From the NCBI GenBank assembly GCA_001438005.1, contig LIBO01000071.1:1-5663 (forward strand): a DNA stretch of 5,663 nt, given 5' to 3'. The DNA is from Verrucomicrobia subdivision 6 bacterium BACL9 MAG-120507-bin52. GTDB lineage: Bacteria > Verrucomicrobiota > Verrucomicrobiia > Methylacidiphilales > Verrucolacustridaceae. A program made the translations under genes and the position numbers. The notes under the pieces were generated by a model, which saw only the letters and a list, made by a program, of their open reading frames with translations, ran no database searches and had not been told where the DNA came from. This document shows positions 1-5,663 of this stretch, in pieces. Within the stretch, counting starts at the first letter, position 1. Each line of letters starts with the position of its first letter.

Positions 1-1248
1 GTCCCATGGGATATGTATATGCATGACGCGCCGCGTTATTACGGATCGCCCCGGGAGTTCGGTGATCTGTTCGCGTTCGTTGCAGCCAATCGCGGACTTC
101 TTGATGACCACGATCGCATTGCCGAATCGGGAATCGACCTTCAGTCCAGCATTTACCAATGGCTGCCAAACAAGGAATTGCGGCAGGTTTTTGCGGAAGG
201 GGCTTCCGCTGTTTGGATAAACAAGGCGAACATCTTTGCGTTTATCCGCGCGAAAAAGGACAGATCGTCCGTCGTGGTGCATCTTGTGGATTGGAATCCT
301 TCCTCTTCCAGCTTTGAAATCGCATTTTCTCCAGCCGGACTCATTGGCACACAGCAAGCGGAACTTACGCTTCTGCGACCGGGGCATGACCCTGTCCACT
401 TCCATCACTACGCGGGCGAATCCATTGAAATTCCCAGCCTGGGACCGTGGGGGATATTGGTTGTCAAGCCGGACACAGGCGCCGCTTCCCATCCGGTCGC
501 GCCACAACTCGTCGCGCCCGCACGCTCGGTTATACCTGTAGGAAGTGAATTGGTGTTTGTCCCACCAAGCAACAAGGAAAAAATCCAGTTCCGCATCTTG
601 CCGATCGGCAGCAGAAACGGCGACACTCTTCCGGAGTTTGAAGGCTACGATCCAGCGGATCCTCCCAGGATTCTTCGAGATGGAACACTGGAAGCGTTCA
701 CTGTTGGAAACAATGGAAAACAGTCAAAACCTCTTCGGGTTCTGCTACGCACGTTCCAAGATCACAGGGTTTCGTCGAAAATCCAGCCGGCTCCCGGCGA
801 AGGCATCGACCTTTGCGAAAAATTCAGGCCAAGCTCCGGAGAAATCAAGGTGGGTGCGTCTTTTCTGTCCAATGAGCTGCGTCTCGGCGGGCAATTGGTG
901 CCAAGAGGGATCTCCACGTCGGGAAACAGCAGGATTACTGCCGAGGTGGATCCCTCATGGAAGTTTTTCACGGGCAGAGTCGGCATCGACGACGCGGAAG
1001 ACCGGCGTCCGTGCGCCCGGTTTCAAATTTTCTTCGACAACAAGCTTGCCTTCGAAACGCCGATTCTCAACCCCTCAAAATTATCAATCCAAAAGGCCAG
1101 CCGTGTGGTTTTCCCCTTCGCCCTGGCGATTCCCGAAGGCACCAAATCCATCGCTTTGCGCACGGTGGGTTCCGGCTTTTTTCCGGACCATAATCACACG
1201 GTGTGGGCCGGCCTCAGTGCCACCACATCCGGGGAGCCTCCCCAGTAA
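1..1248 (+). CDS. C-terminal part of a multi-domain carbohydrate-active protein with a chitobiase-C-like module and NPCBM module (5' partial)
   Basis: The frame is open from base 1 (codons read V-P-W-D-M-Y-M) and ends at TAA 1246-1248, so the ATG at base 13 is probably internal and the gene starts upstream. Codons 1-80 (PWDMYM, APRYYGSPREFGDLF, then VWINKANIFAFIRA) look like the end of a catalytic barrel of a secreted glycan-acting enzyme; I cannot name the family. Codons 91-157 form a beta-sandwich, with HLVDWNP and a LLRPGHDP turn, of the kind that closes many glycosidase barrels. Codons about 166-245 (SVIPVGSELVFVPP ... GTLEAFTVGNNGKQSKP) resemble a chitobiase/hexosaminidase C-terminal module. 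Codons about 285-405 match an NPCBM-type module: LRLGGQLVPRGIST, FTGRVGIDD and the closing HTVWAGLSA. Exported location and polysaccharide substrate are inferred from the modules. The catalytic residues lie outside or cannot be assigned. Codon use and GC content resemble the GH95-like gene downstream. Confidence 0.85.
   Translation, partial: VPWDMYMHDAPRYYGSPREFGDLFAFVAANRGLLDDHDRIAESGIDLQSSIYQWLPNKELRQVFAEGASAVWINKANIFAFIRAKKDRSSVVVHLVDWNPSSSSFEIAFSPAGLIGTQQAELTLLRPGHDPVHFHHYAGESIEIPSLGPWGILVVKPDTGAASHPVAPQLVAPARSVIPVGSELVFVPPSNKEKIQFRILPIGSRNGDTLPEFEGYDPADPPRILRDGTLEAFTVGNNGKQSKPLRVLLRTFQDHRVSSKIQPAPGEGIDLCEKFRPSSGEIKVGASFLSNELRLGGQLVPRGISTSGNSRITAEVDPSWKFFTGRVGIDDAEDRRPCARFQIFFDNKLAFETPILNPSKLSIQKASRVVFPFALAIPEGTKSIALRTVGSGFFPDHNHTVWAGLSATTSGEPPQ
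1230..1245 (+). repeat. Left copy of a near-identical direct repeat bracketing the palindromic spacer
   Basis: CGGGGAGCCTCCCCAG, the last coding bases before the TAA of the first gene, recurs at 1469-1482 as CGGGGCCTCCCCAG, differing only by the absence of AG. The two copies enclose bases 1246-1468, which hold the whole palindromic element. Each copy is itself a small GC hairpin (GGGG paired with CCCC). It could be a relic duplication at an insertion, or chance similarity of short GC-rich hairpins. Confidence 0.45.
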
Positions 1249-1277
1249 CTCGGGTTATGGAAGGGTCGCCAATTACT

Positions 1278-1450
1278 GGTTTGGACAGGGGGCAGGGGCG
1301 TCTCGCCCGTCACGACCCAAGCCCATCGGCAGGATGCCGATGCCACACCCCACTGAGTTGGGTGACGGGCGTCCCGCCCGTGTTGTCCGTCGGAAAACGG
1401 GCGGGACGCCCGTTCCCCCTGGGCTTTGCCGTCCCAATAACTCCCAAACC
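1278..1450. repeat. GC-rich nested palindromic intergenic element
   Basis: This spacer between two genes is built from inverted repeats. The outer arms are GGTTTGG 1278-1284 with CCAAACC 1444-1450, then CAGGGGG 1286-1292 with CCCCCTG 1415-1421. Inside lie a 7-bp hairpin, CATCGGC-AGGAT-GCCGATG (1324-1342), and two 17-base hairpin units, ACGGGCG-TCC-CGCCCGT (1365-1381) and ACGGGCG-GGA-CGCCCGT (1397-1413). The two units are exact reverse complements of each other with 15 bases between them. A third, imperfect copy, CTCGCCCGTCACGACCCA (1302-1319), is the inverse of TGGGTGACGGGCG (1359-1371). All frames here give low-complexity Gly/Arg/Pro/Val translation (for example GVPPV, GRDAR), typical of spurious ORFs over repeats. 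From memory, similar units are scattered through Verrucomicrobiota and Planctomycetes genomes. It may act as a REP/BIME-like element, mRNA stabiliser or bidirectional terminator; no T-tract supports intrinsic termination. Confidence 0.75.
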
Positions 1451-1468
1451 ACAACCGCCACGCGGGTT

Positions 1469-1482
1469 CGGGGCCTCCCCAG
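1469..1482 (+). repeat. Right copy of the direct repeat bracketing the palindromic spacer
   Basis: CGGGGCCTCCCCAG matches 1230-1245 apart from a 2-base deletion. It lies 35 bases before the ATG of the pseudopilin gene, within the 5' untranslated region if transcription comes from upstream. Confidence 0.45.
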
Positions 1483-1507
1483 GAGCAGCCACCCTTGGCC
1501 AACACCG

Positions 1508-1513
1508 AAGGAG
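1508..1513 (+). promoter_or_regulatory. Shine-Dalgarno site fixing the pseudopilin start
   Basis: AAGGAG is followed by AAAC and then ATG at 1518. The open frame extends upstream through the repeat to about base 1203, so this site, together with the repeat-derived composition of the extension, is what identifies 1518 as the true start. The spacing of 4 bases is slightly short but acceptable. Confidence 0.7.
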
Positions 1514-1517
1514 AAAC

Positions 1518-2216
1518 ATGACCCCAAGTCCCTCCGCAAGCTGCTGCCAGACAAAAACCAGATGGCCACACCGCGGCGTGAGCCCGCCCCCTCTTCTCCA
1601 GCTCCGAAGCGGCTTTTCCCTGATCGAGCTTCTCGTAGTAATTGCCATCATCGTAATCTTGGCCGTGTTGAGCTTCCAAGCAGTGGGGGCAATGAGAGCT
1701 CGCGGCGAATCGGCCAAGTGCATGTCAAATCTCCGTTCCATGGGTGTTGCGATCCAGCTTTATGCCAATGATCATGACGGGAGATATCCCGGCCCGGTCT
1801 GGTATTCCGCCAGCTGGGAAATCCAGAAATGGGGGGGGTATGCTCCCATCACCCTTCATCTTGCTCCTTATCTCGGCCTGCCGGCCTGGTCGGCAATGGA
1901 GTTCCCAAAAAAATACAAGGTGGATGCCGCCATCTGTCCCACGCACCAGAGACTTGGCAGCACCCACGCCCACTATGCACGCCATGCCGATCCTGCAAAA
2001 TCGCCTTTCGGAGGGGAGGCAGCCGCGGGCTTTTCCGCTGCACCACCCCTGCGGACCGTGACAGCATCGCAAATTCTCGGTAAGAAAAACTCGGAAATTA
2101 TGGCTCTTCGCGATTGGCCGCTTTCCGGTGCACCAACGCCCCATCATGGAGGCCAGAATGTGCTTTTCCTCGACGGGCATGTGAGCTGGATCAAAGGGGA
2201 CGCCGAACCGCCATGA
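1518..2216 (+). CDS. Type II secretion/type IV pilin-like protein (pseudopilin) with H-X9-DG motif
   Basis: A 232-residue protein with a prepilin N-terminus: a 32-residue basic/polar leader, the cleavage and methylation site G32/F33-S-L-I-E37 (Glu at +5, as in class III signal peptides), then an uninterrupted hydrophobic helix LLVVIAIIVILAVLSF (residues 38-53). A prepilin peptidase would cut after Gly32 and methylate Phe33, and the helix would anchor or assemble the protein in the inner membrane. Residues 70-91 (SNLRSMGVAIQLYANDHDGRYP) are the standard following block of the large pseudopilin family of Verrucomicrobiota, Planctomycetes and Lentisphaerae. An IC140-P pair and the C-terminal H209-X9-D219-G220 motif (HHGGQNVLFLDGHV) complete the architecture; the length is normal for this family. 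Its partners and cargo are unknown; such genes occur in many copies, often singly. Residues 105-108 are encoded over a run of eight G. The start rests on the AAGGAG site. Confidence 0.93.
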   Translation: MTPSPSASCCQTKTRWPHRGVSPPPLLQLRSGFSLIELLVVIAIIVILAVLSFQAVGAMRARGESAKCMSNLRSMGVAIQLYANDHDGRYPGPVWYSASWEIQKWGGYAPITLHLAPYLGLPAWSAMEFPKKYKVDAAICPTHQRLGSTHAHYARHADPAKSPFGGEAAAGFSAAPPLRTVTASQILGKKNSEIMALRDWPLSGAPTPHHGGQNVLFLDGHVSWIKGDAEPP

Positions 2217-2341
2217 CGTCCCCTCCGCGTGGTAAAAAGAGCCGGCTTCTTGGAAATGTCGCAAATACTCTCGTTATGTCCGAAAAAAGAATTCTTCCCT
2301 CCTTGCTTCCAGAGCGAAAACCGCGTAAATTGCTTCTATGA
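2213..2341 (+). CDS. Possible 42-residue basic peptide ORF bridging two genes by ATGA overlaps
   Basis: The ATG at 2213 overlaps the TGA of the pseudopilin gene (ATGA, 2213-2216), and its own TGA overlaps the candidate ATG of the PEP-CTERM gene (ATGA, 2338-2341). The peptide starts MTSPPRGKKSRLLGN and ends ERKPRKLLL; it is rich in Lys, Arg and Leu, with no recognisable domain, signal peptide or membrane segment. The paired overlaps are what translational coupling would look like. Against it, there is no good Shine-Dalgarno sequence (only AAAGGGGA, 12 bases upstream), the same frame is open well into the upstream gene, and a 129-base open frame is easily chance. It could equally be the untranslated spacer between the genes; I see no other element there. 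Confidence 0.22.
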   Translation: MTSPPRGKKSRLLGNVANTLVMSEKRILPSLLPERKPRKLLL

Positions 2342-3150
2342 TAATTAAACAAATGAAAATGTTCTACACCTCACTATTTGCATTCCTTGCTCTCCTGCTC
2401 TCCGCAACCTTCATCCAGGGCCAGATCTTGATTGAAAATTTCCAATCCGGATACTCGACCGGGAATCTATCCGGCCAAAACGGATGGAATCAAGGGTTTG
2501 GTGCCACCCCGACACCCTCGGCAACGGTGGTCGATGCAAGTGGCGATTTTTACGTGTCTAGCACCGGTAATAGCTACAACATTTTGGATGCTGGTAACTT
2601 CAGCTTAACGACGGCAGATACAATTACCTTAACCTTTGATTTGAGAGTTACGGCGGCATCTGCAAATGCGGCATTCGGTATCGGCAACTACAATCAGATA
2701 TCGTCCAGCTCGGGCACGCCTCCTGTATTTGGGGTGATTTCCGGAATTTGGGCTGTTCGTGGCTGGAGCTTCGGGACAACAGTAAACGCGCGTGACACTG
2801 GCAATATTTCATTACTTGCCTCTCAAAATGAGTGGTATCGGGTTCAATCGACCTGGGACTTAAGCGGCACTGGCACGGGCACCCTCTCGATCATGAACCT
2901 TACACTGGGAGAAACGGCATTTACCCAACTGTATTTCAACGCAGCCCAGACGCAGGCAACTGCCGATCTCCAACTCGGTAATGCCAACAATCCCGGAGTT
3001 GCGAATTGGGAGGGCGTTTTCCTCAGAACGACAAACGGTCGAATTGACAATTTGTCAGTTATCCCGGAACCGAATACTTACGCTCTGCTCATCGGGTCGC
3101 TCGGCTTGGCAGCGCTGATTAGGCGATTCCGATTCGCTCGAAAGGCGTAA
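2338..3150 (+). CDS. PEP-CTERM sorting domain-containing secreted protein
   Basis: A 270-residue protein. The N-terminus is a Sec signal peptide: basic start (MIIKQMK), hydrophobic core LFAFLALLLSATF, and likely cleavage near IQG/Q at residues 28-29. The body (about 29-240) is rich in Gly, Ser, Thr and Asn and predicted to be beta-strand: IENFQSGYSTGNLSGQNGW, TITLTFDLRV, WYRVQSTWDLSG, GRIDNLSV. That pattern suggests a lectin/LamG-like jelly roll, though no family is certain. The C-terminus is a complete PEP-CTERM signal: P243-E-P245, a hydrophobic stretch (ALLIGSLGLAALI) and an Arg-rich tail (RRFRFARKA). In systems of this type an exosortase removes the tail and the protein goes to the cell surface or exopolysaccharide matrix; no exosortase lies in this window. 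ATG 2338 has no Shine-Dalgarno; in-frame ATGs at 2353 and 2359 also fit a signal peptide. The GC content looks lower than in the flanking genes. Function is unknown; an extracellular or glycan-binding role is inferred. Confidence 0.9.
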   Translation: MIIKQMKMFYTSLFAFLALLLSATFIQGQILIENFQSGYSTGNLSGQNGWNQGFGATPTPSATVVDASGDFYVSSTGNSYNILDAGNFSLTTADTITLTFDLRVTAASANAAFGIGNYNQISSSSGTPPVFGVISGIWAVRGWSFGTTVNARDTGNISLLASQNEWYRVQSTWDLSGTGTGTLSIMNLTLGETAFTQLYFNAAQTQATADLQLGNANNPGVANWEGVFLRTTNGRIDNLSVIPEPNTYALLIGSLGLAALIRRFRFARKA

Positions 3151-3175
3151 TTTTGCGGGGACTTTAGAATTCGAG

Positions 3176-3201
3176 CGGAGCATGCTCGGATGCTCCGTTT
3201 T
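3176..3201 (+). terminator. Intrinsic terminator after the PEP-CTERM gene
   Basis: A perfect 8-bp stem, CGGAGCAT (3176-3183) with ATGCTCCG (3190-3197), has a 6-base loop GCTCGG and is followed directly by TTTT. It starts 25 bases after the PEP-CTERM stop codon. The T-tract is short, so termination may be incomplete. Confidence 0.72.
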
Positions 3202-3227
3202 GCCATTGCAGGAGGCGTCGTAATCAT
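3200..3227 (+). promoter_or_regulatory. Candidate sigma-70-type promoter for the GH95-like gene
   Basis: TTGCCA (3200-3205) matches TTGACA at 5 of 6 bases; AATCAT (3222-3227) matches TATAAT at 4 of 6, with a 16-base spacer. Transcription would start near 3234, giving a leader of about 32 bases before the ATG at 3266. It lies immediately after the terminator, where a new transcription unit would be expected to begin. By eye only, and the -10 is weak. Confidence 0.3.
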
Positions 3228-3265
3228 TCTGCACAGGCGGACCGTTTTTTACTCCGGAACCCACG

Positions 3266-5663
3266 ATGAGACCCATCAAGGCCATGGCCCGGCGCCATGC
3301 AATCCAGCACGAAGGTCCGGCTGAAGATTTTTTCGAGGGAGCTCTTCTTGGCAATGGGGGACTGGGCTGTGTCGTCACGACGCGCCCCGATGCGCTCGCG
3401 TTGCACTTTGGTCACAACGACGTGTGGGATGCGCGAGTTCCGGATCCTCCGGAATCGCAGGATGATACCTTTGCCAAGGTGATGGAAAAACTAAAGGCCA
3501 TCCCGGCCTCGATCAGTCACCTCAGGGACGATCCATGGTATGAGGCGCATTTCAACTACAACTTCTCGCGGTATGGCGAGACTTACCCCCGCCCGTTCCC
3601 TTGCGGGACCGTGGTGCTCGGGTTTGACCGCCGGCACACGGAGGTCTTGCGGCACCGCCTGCGGGTCTCGAACGGTTTGCTGCAAATCGAATTGCTGCAC
3701 AAAGGGAGCACTCTTTTTGTCGAAGTTTTTGCCGATGCGGTGGCCGACCGGGTTTGGCTGCGAACCGTGGATGAGAGCGGGACCCCGGCGACCAACCCGT
3801 TTATGCGGATCGCCGTCTATCCGGATGCCACCACGCCCAAGGAATTTCCCGCGCCGGAAATCGAGGTTCATCCCGCGATCGGTATTTTGAGTTTTGTGCA
3901 GAGGATGCTTTCCTCGCGCAACAAGGGGCAAACAGAGCCGGATTTCTGCGGTCTCGCTTTCCGCTCTTCGGGCGCGCTCGAGGACAGGCGAATTTCTCTC
4001 AATGTGAACCATCCGGACCGTTACCGTCCGGCCATCGATCCGAATTTCGAAAACCTGACGCAGTCCACCCCTCCCTTGGAAAAATATTTTTCCTCCGCGG
4101 AGCCGCTGACGGCCTCGATCACGCTTTTGCATCCGGCGGGTTCCGCGTCCGAAGAGCATCGGACGGGGCACTCCCTGGCGGCGGACCGGGCGGTGGCGTG
4201 GCAGAAGAACGTCGGTTTCTGGGACGGGTATTGGAGCGCAGCCAGGATCGAGCTGGAGGATGAATTCTTGGAGGGCGTTTGGTATCGCAATCTTTACTTT
4301 TTGCGGTGTGTCCTGCGTCCGGGAACCACCTGCCCGGGAATCTTCGGAAACTGGATGCGTGGCCACATCGGCACGGCATGGCACGGGGACTTTCATCTCA
4401 ACTACAACACGCAGCAGCTCTTTTGGGGATGTTTTTCCTCAAATCATCCCGAACTGCACCTTCCTTACGTTCACGAAGTGAATGGCCGCATGCTTCCTCT
4501 CGGCCGGGCGTGGGCAACGAACTACTATGGGATGAGGGGGGCCTGCATGCCCTACTGCGCGGTGCCTGTGGACATGGAAAAGCCGCTGCTTGTCGGGGCG
4601 GACTGGAGTTGGGGCATCGGCATTTCCGCCTGGGTGGTGCAAAGCCTCTGGTGGCACTATCGATACACGGCAGATCGCGCATTCCTTGCCACCGAGGCCT
4701 TCCCGGCGCTCCGCGAGGTGACGAGGTTCATCACCGATTTTCTCTCGCGGGCGGAATGCTGGAGCGGCATGGATGGTGACGGACGCATCCACATATTTCC
4801 CTCGCTTTCCCAAGAGCTGTATCGGCTGCGTCCGGGGTTCCGTTTCAACCGCGACGGAATCGTGGATCTTTGCATGACCCGGTTTCTTATGCGCGCCTAT
4901 CTGGATGCGGCGGATATTCTTGCCGATGATGAACCCGATCTCCGCGCAAAAGCGGCCGAAATCCTCGACCGCTTGGCGTCCTATCCCACGGCGATGTCCG
5001 GGGAAGGAATGGTCTGGGTCTCCATGCCCGGAGAGAGCGCTGATGTCATCCACAATGCACCGCAACCCCTCATGCCTGTTTTCCCCTGCGATGAGGTGAG
5101 CCTCCAATCACCAAGTCCGGAACTGGAGATGGCGCGACGCACATATCGCTCGCATCTCAACGAAGGGGGCAACGAGCTGGTCTTTCTCAATTTGCAGGCC
5201 GCCCGGTTGGGCTGTCTCGATCTCGAACGCTTCAAAAGGCAGATCCATTACTGCCTCCTGCCCAATGGCACCTGCACCGATATGAATTTGATGGCCGGGG
5301 GGCGCCACGATGATCTCGCTTCCTTCTCGTTTATGAAGCGAATGGGCATCTGGGTTGAGAACTTTGCCCTTCCGTCGGTGATCAATGAGTGCCTGATGCA
5401 ATCGCACTCGGGCACGATCCAGCTCTTCCCGAACTGGGCGTCCGGCGATGCCGCCTTCGTGAATCTGCGGGCCGTCGGGGGATTTCTCGTTTCGGCAACG
5501 CGCAGGAACAATGCTGTGGAGGAAGTCCGCATTTATACGGAAACCGGAGGTGTTGCGCGCATCCTCAATCCCTGGCCGCTGGCCAGAATTCACCGGCCCG
5601 GCATGGAAGCGCGTCTCACGGAAGACCGATTGATTGAACTTGAAATAGCAGCCGGCTGTGCCT
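3266..5663 (+). CDS. GH95-like glycoside hydrolase (alpha-L-fucosidase/galactosidase superfamily), 3' partial
   Basis: 799 codons are present and the frame is open at the window end; the C-terminal beta-domain is nearly finished, so only a short tail is missing (GH95 enzymes are usually 700-850 residues). Residues 22-60 (FFEGALLGNGGLGCVV, LHFGHNDVWDA) are the N-terminal beta-sandwich signature of GH95 and its relatives. An (alpha/alpha)6 barrel follows: GNWMRGHIGTAWHGDFHLNYNTQQLFW (361-387) holds the Asn-X-Asn pair N379/N381 that corresponds to N421/N423 of Bifidobacterium AfcA; SLWWHYRYTADRAFL (460-474) is a barrel helix; PSLSQE517 fits the general-acid Glu. The C-terminal part is VENFALPSVINECLMQSH (697-714), FPNW (721-724) and LRAVGGFLVSA (734-744). 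The canonical IDGNFG is replaced by WVENFA. There is no signal peptide, so a cytoplasmic location is inferred. The start at 3266 follows an in-frame stop at 3221 and a weak GGAA at 3256-3259; ATG 3284 is the alternative. The substrate cannot be fixed. Confidence 0.88.
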   Translation, partial: MRPIKAMARRHAIQHEGPAEDFFEGALLGNGGLGCVVTTRPDALALHFGHNDVWDARVPDPPESQDDTFAKVMEKLKAIPASISHLRDDPWYEAHFNYNFSRYGETYPRPFPCGTVVLGFDRRHTEVLRHRLRVSNGLLQIELLHKGSTLFVEVFADAVADRVWLRTVDESGTPATNPFMRIAVYPDATTPKEFPAPEIEVHPAIGILSFVQRMLSSRNKGQTEPDFCGLAFRSSGALEDRRISLNVNHPDRYRPAIDPNFENLTQSTPPLEKYFSSAEPLTASITLLHPAGSASEEHRTGHSLAADRAVAWQKNVGFWDGYWSAARIELEDEFLEGVWYRNLYFLRCVLRPGTTCPGIFGNWMRGHIGTAWHGDFHLNYNTQQLFWGCFSSNHPELHLPYVHEVNGRMLPLGRAWATNYYGMRGACMPYCAVPVDMEKPLLVGADWSWGIGISAWVVQSLWWHYRYTADRAFLATEAFPALREVTRFITDFLSRAECWSGMDGDGRIHIFPSLSQELYRLRPGFRFNRDGIVDLCMTRFLMRAYLDAADILADDEPDLRAKAAEILDRLASYPTAMSGEGMVWVSMPGESADVIHNAPQPLMPVFPCDEVSLQSPSPELEMARRTYRSHLNEGGNELVFLNLQAARLGCLDLERFKRQIHYCLLPNGTCTDMNLMAGGRHDDLASFSFMKRMGIWVENFALPSVINECLMQSHSGTIQLFPNWASGDAAFVNLRAVGGFLVSATRRNNAVEEVRIYTETGGVARILNPWPLARIHRPGMEARLTEDRLIELEIAAGCA

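Noticed and set aside
1203..1517. N-terminal extension of the pseudopilin frame upstream of ATG 1518
   Set aside because: The extension is translated repeat sequence and would place over 100 residues before the prepilin site; the AAGGAG site supports 1518.
1194..1741. Several overlapping minus-strand open frames of 98-161 codons across the repeat region
   Set aside because: They are Gly/Arg/Pro-rich translations of the palindromic repeat and the antisense of the pseudopilin gene, with no domains or start signals.
545..1771. A 408-codon plus-strand open frame in another frame
   Set aside because: It overlaps the NPCBM-containing gene and runs through the repeat; it is rich in Ser/Arg/Pro and has no coherent domain.
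2303..2331. TTGCTT and TAAATT with a 17-base spacer before the PEP-CTERM gene
   Set aside because: Only 3 of 6 and 4 of 6 consensus matches; indistinguishable from chance.
3210..3215. A perfect AGGAGG before the GH95-like gene
   Set aside because: No ATG, GTG or TTG lies at a usable distance downstream, and the next in-frame start is over 50 bases away, so it is not a functional ribosome site for a gene I can see.
3491..4396. A 301-codon minus-strand open frame
   Set aside because: It is antisense to the GH95-like gene, which has strong family motifs throughout the same stretch; the long open frame is explained by high GC content.
1..5663. CRISPR, tRNA, rRNA, transposase, toxin-antitoxin or defence genes
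   Set aside because: No regularly spaced repeats, no cloverleaf-type RNA and no coding frame with such motifs were seen on either strand.

Overview
The window most likely comes from a member of the Verrucomicrobiota, with Opitutae-like genomes the best match. Four things point there: a PEP-CTERM surface protein ending in PEP + hydrophobic segment + Arg-rich tail; a single-domain pseudopilin with the H-X9-DG motif; multi-domain carbohydrate-active proteins without SusC/SusD partners; and a GC-rich intergenic palindromic repeat of a kind I associate with this phylum and Planctomycetes. This assignment rests on protein style and was not tested by database search. All recognisable genes are on the + strand.

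Layout. (1) Bases 1-1248: the 3' end of a large polysaccharide-acting protein, with the end of a catalytic or barrel-like region, a beta-sandwich, a chitobiase-C-like module and an NPCBM-type carbohydrate-binding module. (2) Bases 1249-1507: a non-coding spacer filled by a nested palindromic repeat. (3) Bases 1518-2216: a type II secretion/type IV pilin-like protein with a clear GFSLIE prepilin site and a clear Shine-Dalgarno sequence. (4) Bases 2213-2341: a possible 42-codon ORF that overlaps both neighbours by ATGA. (5) Bases 2338-3150: a secreted PEP-CTERM protein, followed by a convincing intrinsic terminator at 3176-3201. (6) Bases 3266-5663 (open at the window end): a GH95-like glycoside hydrolase (fucosidase/galactosidase superfamily), nearly complete and without an export signal.

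The two outer genes suggest a polysaccharide-degradation locus: an exported, carbohydrate-binding glycan enzyme and a probably intracellular exo-type glycosidase. The pseudopilin and the PEP-CTERM protein are surface or envelope proteins from families with many copies per genome; whether they work with the enzymes is not shown by the sequence. The terminator after the PEP-CTERM gene and a candidate promoter before the GH95-like gene suggest that the last gene is a separate transcription unit.

The most interesting points are an apparent loss of the canonical catalytic Asp motif in the GH95-like protein (IDGNFG replaced by WVENFA), the nested palindromic element bracketed by near-identical direct repeats, and the small ORF that bridges two genes with ATGA overlaps at each end. 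I see no CRISPR array, tRNA, rRNA, transposase or defence system.
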